Under the pieces are notes generated by a model. The model searched no databases. It had not been told where the DNA came from and saw nothing but the letters and a program-made list of their open reading frames with translations. A stretch of 64,000 nucleotides of DNA from the NCBI GenBank assembly GCA_016946835.1, contig JACVTC010000013.1:1814501-1878500 (forward strand), written 5' to 3'. Position numbers and translations under genes: made by a program. The DNA is from Neocallimastix lanati (nom. inval.) (lineage: Eukaryota > Neocallimastigomycota > Neocallimastigomycetes > Neocallimastigales > Neocallimastigaceae). Each line of letters starts with the position of its first letter. The first letter of the stretch is position 1. Below, in pieces: positions 1 to 10,459 of this stretch.

Positions 1-120
1 GAAGACAAGCCAAACAAGAAGTACTACGATCCACGTACTTGGATTCGTGAATCTGAAAAGACTATGATCAAGCGTGTCCAAGAAGCTTGCCAATACCTTG
101 ACAATGTCAACACTTTATAA
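1..120 (+). CDS. FBA1: Fructose-bisphosphate aldolase, class II, C-terminal end
   Basis: The gene enters from the left edge; 39 codons and the TAA at 118-120 are visible. The peptide contains YYDPRTWIRE and EKTMIKRV and ends in NTL. This matches my recollection of the C-terminus of fungal class II (zinc-dependent) aldolases, which have a KKY-DPR-W-RE-EKTM block and end in NTL. The family cleaves fructose 1,6-bisphosphate into dihydroxyacetone phosphate and glyceraldehyde 3-phosphate in cytosolic glycolysis. Codons are strongly biased (AAG for Lys, AAC for Asn, TAC for Tyr, GAC for Asp), typical of a highly expressed gene and unlike the A/T-ending codons of the transposons to the right. The catalytic domain is outside the window, so the call rests on the tail only. 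Confidence 0.85.
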   Translation, partial: EDKPNKKYYDPRTWIRESEKTMIKRVQEACQYLDNVNTL

Positions 121-640
121 AGTACACCTGATACCTTAAAAGCACGCCTGTAGATAATTTAGTATTAAGCAATGTGTAATATTAAATTATTTAAAATATA
201 TGTAAGAAAACCTATCTATTTTAGAATTTTTAATATTAGAATTCTAATATTATAAAATACAAAATACAAAAGTTAAAGAAACAAACGAAAAGGAAAAAAA
301 ATGAAAATATTTATAAAAAATTAGAAGAAAAATATAAAAAAGAAAAAGTGGAAATATTAAAAATATTTCTATTTAATATTGAAAACTAAAAAAAAAAAGA
401 GAAGAAATATTAAAATTATAAATAAAAACCAAAAAATTTATTAAAAAAATATAAAATAAGTATGTGTCTTTTTTTTTTTTTTTTTTTATTTTTTTGAGTG
501 TACTTTATAATATTGAGTGTATTTGAAGGATAATATATAAATAATGTTATAAAATGTTTAAAGTAAATTTAAATTATAGAAAAAATTTATAAATTATTAT
601 AGTTTAATATATATTTATATCTAAAAAAAGATATCTTAAA
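121..640. other. Aldolase 3' flank, AT-rich, no gene seen
   Basis: About 520 bases follow the aldolase stop. The first 50 are less AT-rich and are probably 3' UTR. The rest is A/T-rich with A runs and a T run around 471-487. No reading frame, RNA gene or repeat boundary is recognisable. Confidence 0.5.
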
Positions 641-644
641 ATCT

Positions 645-910
645 GGAGGTGAGGTTCCTTGTCGTCAATGCTGAAGAAGCAGTAAGACAGGCCAACAAGC
701 TATTAATTACGTATCTTAAAATACTAATATTAGTGATAGTGAAAATTATAATCCTAAAACCCCTGGTATGAGAGGACTCTTTATTGGTGTTCATTCTTCG
801 TGCTCTTTCTTCCAAGAACCGTTTTTATACAAATATATCATTTCAGTTATTCCCCGAGCAGGGGTGTACTCGATTTATGTATTTAAATCGCCTGCAAGGG
901 GAATTAACTT
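645..910 (+). pseudogene. Scrambled LINE debris: 3'-end piece joined to endonuclease piece
   Basis: Positions 661-720 resemble the last coding part of the complete LINE at 1514-5965, including the VNAEEAVRQA peptide and the following GTATCTTAAAAT. At 725-905 the reading switches to an endonuclease-domain segment (MRGLFIGVHSSC, then YKYIISV) that matches residues about 335-365 of the same LINE. The order is reversed relative to an intact LINE. This is therefore the 3' end of one copy abutting the middle of another, as in the LINE array further right but without a surviving poly(A). It is not functional. Confidence 0.7.
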
Positions 911-1483
911 TACTCTTATAAAGTAGATCCACAGTACTGGTGCAAAATAGTAGTAAAGTTATATTTTGTGTTAATTAATAACATTATGCGCAATGGTAAT
1001 GTTATTGGTAAAATTTTTCTGGTGAACACTCACTGCGGAATATAATGGTGCATTTTTGGAACATTGTTAAATAAGTTACACCCAAGAATTAGTAATACAT
1101 TTTCATTGTATTTCTATTTTCATGTAGTATTACTATTCTCATGTAAGAATCTATTGTATTCAATTGTATTTCAACTTTATATTTCATGTATCACGTTGTA
1201 AGAGATTGATTCACTCTAAATCTTGTAGTAATTTATTTAACTCTTTACTAATTTTGTGCCATTTTATTTCATCCATTCAATCTTAGTCATTAAATACTTT
1301 ATGATATTCAATTTAAATAATATACTGAAAAAAGTGCTAAATCAAATTATTTTTCAATCATTCAACAAACTACTAATTATCGAAATTATTTACTCCAAAA
1401 AGATATAAAATTATTACAATTCTCATTATACTCAAGACTTTATAATAAAAATTGACTTTTTTTTATTTTTTTTTTTTTTTTTA
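911..1483. other. AT-rich spacer before the complete LINE
   Basis: I see no coding or RNA feature. The stretch ends in a T-rich run (about 1457-1482) immediately before the LINE. The run may be the 5' flank (target) of the LINE or part of its 5' UTR. The 5' end of the LINE cannot be fixed from one copy. Confidence 0.4.
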
Positions 1484-1513
1484 GTTATTAATTTTTAGTT
1501 TTTTATTACTATT

Positions 1514-4500
1514 ATGGAAATCCAATTTATAAGAAATAAGAATTTCATTCTAAGAGGTTCAAGGTGCCACGGTATACCAATGGAGAATACGAAACTACTC
1601 TTTATCCGCGGACTTCGATCTTGGCCAGAAATCAAAATGAGAAGACATTTAAAGAAAACTCTGAATGAATTAAATGATAAGGTTTTATCAGTTAAACGTA
1701 TTGCTAATTTTAATGATGCATTCTTTAAAATTAAAATAGTAGGTAATGAAGAAGAATTAACATCTATTACTGATTGTATTGTTAATAGTTTCAAACGTGC
1801 TTCAATTAACGTTATTAATTGTAGCAAAAGGAATCATAAATACAGTTTTTCTTCACTCAAAAGGAAACATTTTGCCTTATCAGAAAAAGTGAATTCATCT
1901 TATAATATCAACTTATTCACTACTTCAAATTCAAATGCAGATTCAAGTCAAAATTCAAATTCAAGTTCAAATACAGATTCATGTTCAAGTTCAAGTACAA
2001 GCTCAAGCTCAAGTTCAAGTTCAAGTACAAGTTTAAGTACAAGTTCAAGTACAGGTTCAAGTTCAAGTTCAAGTCCAAGTTCAAGTACAATTTCAAGTTC
2101 AAGTTCAAGTACAAGTTCAAGTACAAGTTCAAGTTCAAGTTCAAGTTCAAGTACAAGTTCAAGTACAAGTTCAAGTTCAATTTCAAATTTATGTTTAAAT
2201 TCAGTTTCAAGCTCAGATTCAAATTCAAATTTCAGTTCAATCAATTATAATAATTCCAATAATATTTATAACACTCATATTAATAATAATACAGTTAAAG
2301 AATTTTCTCTATGTGTCAGTTGGAATACTAATGGATGGAACTTTGATAAAAAAGACAGTGTTGAATTCTTTATTTCAATGTACAAACCACTTTTCTTATG
2401 CTTTCAGGAAACAGGAAATGGTTCAGGTTCTAGCAGTAAATATCCATGTCGAGTATCATTAAAAAACTACAAACATTTCTTCAAAAAAGCTAATAATGAA
2501 ATTCCCGGTAAAAGAGGTCTTTATATTGGGTTTCATAATTCTTGTCAAGCCTCTCTTGAAAACAACACTTATGAGTATATTATTTCCTTGTATACTTATA
2601 ATTTTTGGAATTTCACTAAATGTTCTATTGGTAATGTGTACGTACCTCATAGTGGCCATAGCCTTCATGCTAGAGCTGCTAGAATTGAAATATTGTCTTG
2701 GTTAAATAGTCACTCTTCTCATCCTTCAATGTTGGTTGGTGATTTTAATTTACCTACTGAGAAATTAAGTAATTTGCTCTCTAAATTTAGTAATTGGAAA
2801 ATTCTTCCCTTATGGGGCTCCCCAATTTCATGGAGTAGAGGTAATAGAGAATCTGATATAGATCATGCGATTGTCAATGATCATATGTTAGATTTACTTT
2901 CATATGGTACTTTTATTGACTTTCCCCCCATTTCGGATCATAAACCTTTATTAATAAAAGGTAAATGTTTTTCATCAGTTAATTCAGATAATTCTTTCTC
3001 TCTGCCTAAAAAGACAGTTAAATGGGATAGATTAAAATGTATAAATGAAAAAGAATCAATTTTTGACAACAACTATTTTAGTGTATTAGAGGAAGTGATT
3101 CCAGATCCTAATATTAGTATTGATGATATTTCAAAGAAATTTATTTCAACTTCATTCAATATTGCTAAGGAACTTAATATCACGTCAATTTCAGAAGTTC
3201 GAAAATCTTTTTTTCATATGTCGCAGAAAATATTTAATTTGCAAAAACTCAAAATGAAATTATATAAATCCATTAAAAGAAGAGGTTCTTATCATAATTT
3301 AGATGAATTTGAAGAATTAATTGATAAATATAATAGAATGTGCAAAATTATTCATCATATGTGTAATATTTATAGGAAAACTGAATACCAACATTGGATT
3401 AATACAGGATGTGAATATATGAAATCTCATAACCCTAAAAAAGCTTGGAAATGGCTTAAAACAACAGCAAAAGTAGATAAATTTAAAAATATGTCAAATT
3501 CTCCAGTAAAGGACAAAAATGGTAAACTAGCTACTTCTACTAAAGAACAGTTAGAAGTATGGCACAATCACTATAAAAAACTTGCTTCAAGCCATTCTGA
3601 TATCAATAGTGCATTAATCGAATGGTATAATAAATTTTCCAATGGAACAATTAGGTATACGAGACACAATGAATGGGATATAAATCAAGACATCAGTATA
3701 GAAGAAATTAGAGAAGCAATTTTGGCTACTCCAAATTTTAAAGCTTCAGGCCCGGATGGAATTCCTATTGAATTTTATAAAGCTTTAATTCCTCCGGATG
3801 ACGAAAATTCAGTAAATAATTCTTCTTCTGGTTTAAATTGTTTACAGAAGATATACTCAAGAATTTGGAATGGAGAATTTCCTAGCTCATGGAATGAAGC
3901 AAGTATTATATCTATTCCTAAAAAAGGAGATGATCTATCTGATTGTGACAATTATCGAGGTATCTCTCTGATTAACAATGGTATTAAACTCATTTCGAAA
4001 ATAGTCTCCAAAAGAATTTCAGAATATGGACTTAAAAATAATTTTATTAGGCCAGAGCAATTTGGATTTCGTACTAAAGAAGAATGTGTTAGTTTATTTA
4101 TTTCAATTCGAGAAATTTGTCAAAGGCGTAAAAATGATAATAAAGAAACTTACCTAGCTTTTCTAGATTTAAAAAAGGCATATGATTCTGTTCCAATAGG
4201 TAATATTTTATATAAATTAGATGCTTTAGGTATTAGAGGTAAATGTTATCAATTTATAAAAAATCTATATTTGACATCCAAAGCTAGTGTTAAAATTGAT
4301 GATCAATATTCGGAATCTTTTAATATTATGAAAGGAGTTAGACAAGGTTGTCCACTATCACCAATTCTTTTCAATCTTTTTATTAATGACATTTTTAATG
4401 ATGTTTCAGAACTTGGAATTCCTTTAGGCGAATCTAGATGTTGTGGTGGACTCTTTGCAGATGATATTGTTCTATGCGCACCGTCAAGAACTAAGTTGAA

Positions 4501-5965
4501 AAAAATGCTTAAGAAGGTAAATGAATGGGCTAAATTTAATATGATGAATTTTGGAATTAATAAGTGTGCAACGATGGTGATTCGACCAGACACACCTCTT
4601 TTTCAAAATAAAAGAGATCCTACTTTTTATCTTGCTGGTCAACCAATTCCAATAACTAAATGTTATACCTATTTAGGTATACCATTTGATAAAAGCTTAT
4701 CGTTGAAACCTATTATTAAATTACTTAACTCTAAAGTAACTAAAGCTCTCTTTTCTGTTAGTAAATTTCTTTCAAATTCCAAAATTCCTATTCCATTTAA
4801 GAAGATTATAATTAACTCTTATGTACTTAGTAAAGTCTCTTACTTTGCACCTTTACTTGGTTCGAATAAAACGAGAACAAATAATACTCAGAAATTAATT
4901 AATAAAGGATTAAGATGGATTGCAGGTATACAAAAAGCCAAATCATTTATTAATGTATATTCTATTTCAAAAGATTTACATATTCCTCCATTGTCAGCTA
5001 AGTGTGCTTTGTCTCAGGTCAAATGTTTTGATAAATGGAAAAATTCAAATTGTATTATTTCCTATTTAGTTAATAATATTCCAAAATCTAGAAAATATAC
5101 ATGGACAAAAGAAAGTAGAACTCTTAAACGTAAACTAGAGAAAAGAGGTAATAACGATAATAAAATCAAGGATTTTTATTGGAAAAGAGATATGAAAATC
5201 AATTCTATTAAAGCTGAATTTTATGACAAAAACAAATTCGAAGAAACATCAAAATTTATAAAACTTTGTTATGACTATCCTGATCTTTCATATGGTTTCT
5301 ATTGGCTATTGAGAGCACGAAGCGGATATAGATTAGATGCTAGAATTGCTAAAGCTGCAAAAATAGTGGACCAAATGTGTCCTAATTTTTGTCCCTGTTG
5401 TAAAAGTAATAAACAATGGATAAGTCATTGGTTAATTGATTGTCCCTTTTTCAATCATACTCGTAGTAAAGTTAATGATAAAATTTTATTTTTATATAAT
5501 GCTTTTTACCGTGGCAACCTAACAAATGATATTGTTAATAGTAATAATGATAATAGTAATAGTAATAATAGTAATAGTTATAATAGTAATAATAATATTA
5601 GTAATAGTATTTTTAGTAATGTTAGTAATAGTATTGAAAATAATGTGTATATTGATTCTAGTGTGTGTGAAAAAGTGTTTAATTTCCTTCTTGGAGGTCG
5701 AAGTATTAATTACAGTACAAGGGAATGGAAGGATCTATTTAAGTGCCAGATGAAATCAGGTGCTTATTCTGATACTCCGTTCTTAGTGGTTACTGCGGCA
5801 CTTCTCCAATCGATTATACCTATTGCTATTGGCCAGCAATGGTCTTTGTTCAATAGGTTCAAATCGAATCGAACTACTACTACCAAGAGCGTCAATGCTG
5901 AAGAAACAGTAAGACAGGCCAGCAGGGCTAGCGCAACCAATGAAGATCATAATTTTGTATCTTAA
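1514..5965 (+). CDS. LINE polyprotein: RRM-like domain, endonuclease, reverse transcriptase, zinc knuckle
   Basis: 1483 codons encode the mobility enzymes for target-primed reverse transcription. Residues 1-115 (with KLLFIRGLRSW and FFKIKIVG) look RRM-like, as in ORF1-type nucleic-acid binding; this is inference. Residues 157-242 are a Ser/Thr-rich linker coded by a TTCAAG/TACAAG microsatellite. An APE-type endonuclease spans about 265-490 (SWNTNGW, FQETG, VGDFNLP, SDIDHAIV, SDHKPL). The reverse transcriptase begins near 747 (GPDGIPIEFYKAL) and includes QFGFR, FLDLKKAYDSVP, RQGCPLSP and the catalytic FADD at 981-984. A C-terminal CCHC-type knuckle starts at C1289 and ends HWLIDC. An Asn/Ser-rich microsatellite-coded stretch follows near 1340-1380. 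No stop or frameshift is visible, so it may be active. The ATG at 1514 was chosen because it opens the RRM-like region just after the T-rich leader. Confidence 0.88.
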   Translation: MEIQFIRNKNFILRGSRCHGIPMENTKLLFIRGLRSWPEIKMRRHLKKTLNELNDKVLSVKRIANFNDAFFKIKIVGNEEELTSITDCIVNSFKRASINVINCSKRNHKYSFSSLKRKHFALSEKVNSSYNINLFTTSNSNADSSQNSNSSSNTDSCSSSSTSSSSSSSSSTSLSTSSSTGSSSSSSPSSSTISSSSSSTSSSTSSSSSSSSSTSSSTSSSSISNLCLNSVSSSDSNSNFSSINYNNSNNIYNTHINNNTVKEFSLCVSWNTNGWNFDKKDSVEFFISMYKPLFLCFQETGNGSGSSSKYPCRVSLKNYKHFFKKANNEIPGKRGLYIGFHNSCQASLENNTYEYIISLYTYNFWNFTKCSIGNVYVPHSGHSLHARAARIEILSWLNSHSSHPSMLVGDFNLPTEKLSNLLSKFSNWKILPLWGSPISWSRGNRESDIDHAIVNDHMLDLLSYGTFIDFPPISDHKPLLIKGKCFSSVNSDNSFSLPKKTVKWDRLKCINEKESIFDNNYFSVLEEVIPDPNISIDDISKKFISTSFNIAKELNITSISEVRKSFFHMSQKIFNLQKLKMKLYKSIKRRGSYHNLDEFEELIDKYNRMCKIIHHMCNIYRKTEYQHWINTGCEYMKSHNPKKAWKWLKTTAKVDKFKNMSNSPVKDKNGKLATSTKEQLEVWHNHYKKLASSHSDINSALIEWYNKFSNGTIRYTRHNEWDINQDISIEEIREAILATPNFKASGPDGIPIEFYKALIPPDDENSVNNSSSGLNCLQKIYSRIWNGEFPSSWNEASIISIPKKGDDLSDCDNYRGISLINNGIKLISKIVSKRISEYGLKNNFIRPEQFGFRTKEECVSLFISIREICQRRKNDNKETYLAFLDLKKAYDSVPIGNILYKLDALGIRGKCYQFIKNLYLTSKASVKIDDQYSESFNIMKGVRQGCPLSPILFNLFINDIFNDVSELGIPLGESRCCGGLFADDIVLCAPSRTKLKKMLKKVNEWAKFNMMNFGINKCATMVIRPDTPLFQNKRDPTFYLAGQPIPITKCYTYLGIPFDKSLSLKPIIKLLNSKVTKALFSVSKFLSNSKIPIPFKKIIINSYVLSKVSYFAPLLGSNKTRTNNTQKLINKGLRWIAGIQKAKSFINVYSISKDLHIPPLSAKCALSQVKCFDKWKNSNCIISYLVNNIPKSRKYTWTKESRTLKRKLEKRGNNDNKIKDFYWKRDMKINSIKAEFYDKNKFEETSKFIKLCYDYPDLSYGFYWLLRARSGYRLDARIAKAAKIVDQMCPNFCPCCKSNKQWISHWLIDCPFFNHTRSKVNDKILFLYNAFYRGNLTNDIVNSNNDNSNSNNSNSYNSNNNISNSIFSNVSNSIENNVYIDSSVCEKVFNFLLGGRSINYSTREWKDLFKCQMKSGAYSDTPFLVVTAALLQSIIPIAIGQQWSLFNRFKSNRTTTTKSVNAEETVRQASRASATNEDHNFVS
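1930..2195 (+). repeat. TTCAAG/TACAAG hexanucleotide microsatellite inside the LINE ORF
   Basis: A degenerate hexamer array codes alternating Ser-Ser and Ser-Thr between the N-terminal domain and the endonuclease. Because the unit is 6 bp and has no stop in any phase, several frames on both strands are open here. Those alternative frames are artefacts of the repeat. Confidence 0.8.
5887..5929 (+). promoter_or_regulatory. LINE 3'-proximal motif and hairpin shared with SINE-like elements
   Basis: GAGCGTCAATGC is followed 30 bp later by GGCC-AGCAG-GGCT, which can form a 4-bp stem (with one G-U pair) and an AGCAG loop. The same block recurs at 39765-39808 and 46631-46672 in non-coding elements, where the stem is GTCC/GGAC. 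The stem changes but pairing is kept. In the LINE the block also codes the protein C-terminus (SVNAEETVRQASRA). I infer an RNA recognition site for the LINE reverse transcriptase. Confidence 0.5.
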
Positions 5966-6197
5966 AATTATGATTAACATTGCGAAGTCAAAGTTAATTA
6001 TTATACTTCAGTATAATAATGCCCTTGTGAAGTCTTACAAATATTAATTAAATGAAACTAGAATATATTATACCATTATTTTATTTTTATTTTGTGTTTT
6101 ATTTTTTGTTTATTTTTTTATCTTTTTTTTTTTTATTATTTTATTACATGTATTTTATCAAATATTTAATTAATAAAGATGAAACAAGTTTGCTGCC

Positions 6198-6236
<39 letters not shown>

Positions 6237-6240
<4 letters not shown>

Positions 6241-9200
6241 TTCAGTTAATATTACTTCTTTTTGGAATCAAAAATGTACTATTGGTAATATCTACTTCCC
6301 TCAAAGCAAATGGAAGGAAGCAAGACTAGTTGCTTTTGATGAACTCTCTCAATGGTTACGTTTTCACAATAGAAAAAATGTTCCGGCTGTCCTAGTTGGT
6401 GACTTTAACATGTCATTAAAGAAGATCAAAACATACATTTCAAATAATTTTCCTAATTGGTATATTGCTCCTTTATATGGTAATCAATTTACATATGCTA
6501 AAGGTACTAGATCATCTTGCATTGATCATGTCATCTATAATGAGGCTTTGGCATCCCATATTAATAAAACCTCGGTTTGTACTTCGTTTTATGGTATTTC
6601 TGATCATAAACCTATTTTACTTTCTTGCAACAAAGTTCTCTCCGATGGTTTTATAAGGCCTACTAAAGTTTCTAAATGGTCAACTCATATTTGTAAAACA
6701 AAAAATTCAGATATTTTATCACATAATTATTTTTCAATCCTAGAAAATGACCTTGATTCTCATTACAATTCGCTTACGGCTGATGAAATGGTAGAAAAAT
6801 TTATCAATACAGCAAATAATATCGGGAAAGATATTAAGGCTTTTATTCCAACAAATTTAAAGGGCTCTGCTTTTCATTGTCCTTATTACATTAAAAAACT
6901 ATCACATGAAAAACATATTGCATTTCGGAATATTAAGCCTTACTTTAATTGTGAAAATGTTAATAATTACCTTGAACAATTTAATAAATATGAAAAACTT
7001 TGCAAATTAATCAAGAAAACTAAGAGTAAATTTCGTTCTGCTAGATTTAAGGCTAATATAGTAAAAATAGGTAATTATTTTTTGAATAAAGATTTCAAAA
7101 ATGGTTGGAGATGTTTAAAGAAAATGGCTAAACCATCATATTCATCTACCTCCCTTACTTGCATTAAATCTAAGTTTGGTCAAGATATTATCTCTCCTTC
7201 AAAGCAATTAGATAGATGGGCTGAATATTATAAAGATCTTGCTTCGGATCCCTCAGGTCACAGCCTTAATCGTAATTACTGGAATCATGCTTTAAGGAAT
7301 ATTAGTCTTAGATCCACTACCTGGAATATAAATGGTCCTATTACGATTGAAGATATTAAAAAAACTATTTCATCGATGAAAAATAACAAAGCACCCGGCC
7401 CCGATGGTATTCCGATTGAATTCTACAAAGCTCTTTTTTGTAACGAAGAATTACTAGAATCACATCCTGCTGCTGGAAAGTGTCTAAAATTGATATTTAA
7501 TAAAATATGGAATGGGTCATTTCCTAAAAAATGGAACTCAGCTTCTATTGTATCAATTCCTAAGAAGGGTGACCTATCAGATTGTAGTAATTATCGAGGT
7601 ATTTCTCTCATTAACGTTGGACTAAAAATCATTTCAAAAATTATAACAGATAGAATATCTACTTACGCACTCTCACACAATTTCATTAGACCTGAACAAT
7701 TTGGATTTCGCAACCGCGAAGAATGCATTAGTTTATTCATTTCCGTTAGAGAAATTTGTCAAAGAAGAAAATTCCAAGGAAAATTCACATATTTAGCTTT
7801 TTTAGATCTTAAAAAAGCTTATGATTCAGTTCCTATTTTTAACATTCTTACTAAATTATATCACTATGGAGTACGCGGTAAATGTTTTGATTTTCTTTGT
7901 AATTTATATACTTCATCTAAAGCACGTGCTCGATTTGCTTCAATGTTATCAAATGAATTTCCTATTAAAAGAGGTGTTCGTCAAGGTTGTCCTTTATCTC
8001 CAATCTTATTCAATTTATTCATCAATGATATACTAAATGACTGTGAAAAGTATGGTGTTAATGTTGGAAGAAAAAAGTGTTGTGGTGGACTCTTTGCTGA
8101 TGATGTTGTTCTCATTGCTCCAAGTGCTAAAAATTTAGAAAAATTATTAAAAAAGGTACATAAATGGGCTAATTTAAATGAAATGACTTTTGGTATTGAA
8201 AAGTGTGCAACTATGGTTATAAAACCAATGAACTTCCAACCTCCTCCAAACTATAGTGATCCAACCTTCTATTTAGGAAAGAATGATATTCCTAAAGTTT
8301 CTAGTTATGTCTATCTTGGTATTCCTTTTTCAGATGATCTCCTACTAGAACACATTATATCTCACATGCATTTTAAAGTTAGAAAATCCCTTCTTTCATT
8401 TACACGTTTCTTTTCAAATAAACTTATTCCTATTGTATACAAGAAAAAAGTTCTTCAATCCTTTGTTATTAGTAAAGTAATTTATTATTCTCCTTTACTT
8501 GGTTCAAACAAATCTAGAACGGCTAGAATTCAAACATTAATTAATACTGGTCTATTTTGGTGTATCGGTTCCTTCTCTAAAAATGGTAAAACAAATACAG
8601 AAAACAATGACTATATTAGACATAATTCAACAATGAGTACTTATGCTTTATCTCGAGATCTAAGCATCCCTCCTATTGCTGGTATCTGCGCAGCCTTACA
8701 GATTAAATCATTTGCAAAATGGAGTAAATCAAACTGTATCATAAAGGATCTTATTAAATCTATTCCCAAAATGCCTTATTATTCCTGGACTAAAGAATCT
8801 AGAACACTATATAAAAAAATCAAAAAATATAAATGTGTAAAATATGACGATATTATAGAACGTTACTGGAAATCAGTTTCCAGATTTCAAGGTATTAAAG
8901 GTCAAAACTACGATAGTAACAAGTTCTCAAACAATAAAGCTATAATAATGCTTAGCTTAAAATATCCCCAATTCAACTTAGGATTTTCGTGGATTATACG
9001 TTTACGCTGTGGTTATAAATACAATACTACTATTGCTATTAGAATGGGTAGAGTTTCAGAAGATTGTCCAAAGTCTTGCCCATGTTGTGGTGAAGGTAAT
9101 CAATCTTTTGAACATTGGATTTTTAAATGCGATGCTCTTGCATCTTTTAGATGGAATTCTTTAAATTTCATCGATGATCTCTATGTTTTATTCCTTAGGA

Positions 9201-9849
9201 AGATTAGAGCGTTTAATCCTCTTTCTTCCTATGACTCTATTTCTGATTTTGAAGATTATATCAATCATTATATATACTTGTTCCTTCTTGATGGGACTTT
9301 AGTTTTAAATGAACTACATTTCGATAGTGGGGAACAGAGACATTTAAATGAACTACTTTTCAAAGGTTCATCTGAGTCACCTGTTCCAAAAATTGTGGGC
9401 TTGGCGGAATTCTTAACAAATGCAATACCTATCATAAGTAGTTCGTTTGAGCTATTATTTGATAGGTATTGCAAAATATCAAACTTAACCAAGAGCGTCG
9501 ACGTCGTACTGATAAGGCATAATGAAAATACAGGACTATCATCTATTACTACGAAGGGTGATTCTCGCCCTAGTAGCTCAATAAATGATGAATCCGGGGA
9601 GAGTTTAGTGGACACCACACTATCTATTTTAAGGATGTTACTTCTAAATTTTATTTCTTTTTTATTTGATAGGAAGGGTAAAATTCCCGCATAGTACAAC
9701 TTGCCGAAATACATAGTATTTTCGAGCTTTTTTATTTTTTATTTTTTATTTTTTAATTTTTTATTTTTATTTTCTAATGTACTTTTCACCTACATGTATT
9801 TTTTAAAATAAAATTTAATAAAGTTTTTGGAAGTGTATTCTCTTCCCTG

Positions 9850-9887
<38 letters not shown>
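6237..9887 (+). mobile_element. LINE copy 2, 5'-truncated in the endonuclease domain
   Basis: It begins directly after the A36 of copy 1, inside the endonuclease, and runs to A35 at 9853-9887. The 3' UTR has AATAAA (about 9817) and then AAGTGTATTCTCTTCCCTGT before CTA and poly(A). Copy 3 shares this 3' end almost exactly, and copies 4 and 5 share a diverged form. 5' truncation is the expected product of incomplete target-primed reverse transcription. Confidence 0.85.
6239..9694 (+). CDS. 5'-truncated LINE polyprotein (partial endonuclease plus reverse transcriptase)
   Basis: The frame is open from the junction at 6239 (ISVNITSFWNQK) to the TAG at 9692-9694. The first internal ATG is at 6410. 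The part before it aligns to the endonuclease of copy 1, so the true start is lost. Visible are VGDFNM, SCIDHVIYN and GISDHKP from the endonuclease; APGPDGIPIEFYKAL, QFGFRNREE, LAFLDLKKAYDSVP and RQGCPLSPILFNLF from the RT; the catalytic FADD (residues 562-565 counting from 6410); and a C-terminal CCHC (CPKSCPCC, then HWIFKC). It has no premature stops, so the insertion is young, but it lacks the N-terminal half. It is a different subfamily from copy 1, with a different C-terminus ending after SVDVVLIRHN and about 60 further residues. Confidence 0.85.
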
Positions 9888-9889
<2 letters not shown>

Positions 9890-10459
9890 TCTAATTTGAA
9901 AATCATGGTAATTTTGAATAAAGTTCAAATTGAATGAACTACTTTTCAAAGGTTCATCTGAGTCACCTGTTCCAAAAATTGTGGGCTTGGCGGAATCCTT
10001 AACAAGTGCAATACCTATCATTAGTAGTTCGTTTGAGCTATTATTTGATAGGTATTGCAAAATACCAAACTTATCCAAGAGCGTCGACGTCGTACTGATA
10101 AGGCATAATGATAATACAGGATCGTCATCTATTTCTACGAAGGATGAATCTTGTCCTAGTAGTTCAATAAATGATGAATCCGGGGAGAGTTTAGTGGACA
10201 CCACACTATCTATTTTAAAGATGTTACTTCTAGGTTTTATTTCTTTTTTATTTGTTAGGAAGGGAAAAATTCCCGCATAGTACAACTTGCCGAAATACAT
10301 AGTATTTTCGAGCTTTTTTATTTTTTTATTTTTTAATTTTTTATTTTTTAATTTCAAATGTACTTTTCACCTACATGTATTTTTTAAAATAAAATTTAAT
10401 AAAGTTTTGGAAGTGTATTCTCTTCCCTGTCTATAAAAAAAAAAAAAAAAAAAAAAAAA
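9888..10459 (+). mobile_element. LINE copy 3, 3'-end fragment
   Basis: From about 9931 to 10434 the sequence is almost the same as the 3' end of copy 2 (9345-9852). It includes the last ~115 codons of the ORF (to TAG at 10278-10280), the AATAAA, the TCTTCCCTGTCTA end and a poly(A) of 25 (10435-10459). About 40 bp at 9888-9930 are of unclear origin. It starts at the base after the poly(A) of copy 2. High identity with copy 2 indicates the same recent subfamily. Confidence 0.85.

Larger units (their letters stand above)
1484..6236 (+). mobile_element. Complete-looking non-LTR retrotransposon (LINE copy 1)
   Basis: A single long ORF (1514-5965) is followed by a roughly 235-bp 3' UTR and a pure A36 tract (6201-6236). 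The 5' limit is approximate, taken as the end of the T-rich run. The next LINE copy starts at the base after the poly(A). This is the most complete LINE in the window: it has an endonuclease, a reverse transcriptase with FADD, and a C-terminal zinc knuckle, and no stops. Its 3' end (GTTTGCTGCCGTT then poly(A)) differs from that of copies 2-5, so it is a different subfamily. No target-site duplication was found. Confidence 0.85.

Noticed and set aside
1495-1827. 110-codon minus-strand frame over the LINE start
   Set aside because: It is the shadow of the LINE ORF, with no domain signal; the plus-strand frame carries recognisable motifs.
1920-2250. Three further open frames with Leu/Asn, Glu/Leu and Lys/Phe repeats
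   Set aside because: They arise from the stop-free TTCAAG hexamer array and have no independent coding signal.
5526-5753. 75-codon hydrophobic frame inside the LINE
   Set aside because: A frame-shifted reading of an AATAGT-type microsatellite coding Asn/Ser in the real frame.
9851-10357. 168-codon minus-strand frame ending in poly-Phe
   Set aside because: It is antisense to the LINE copy 3 tail and runs through its poly(A).
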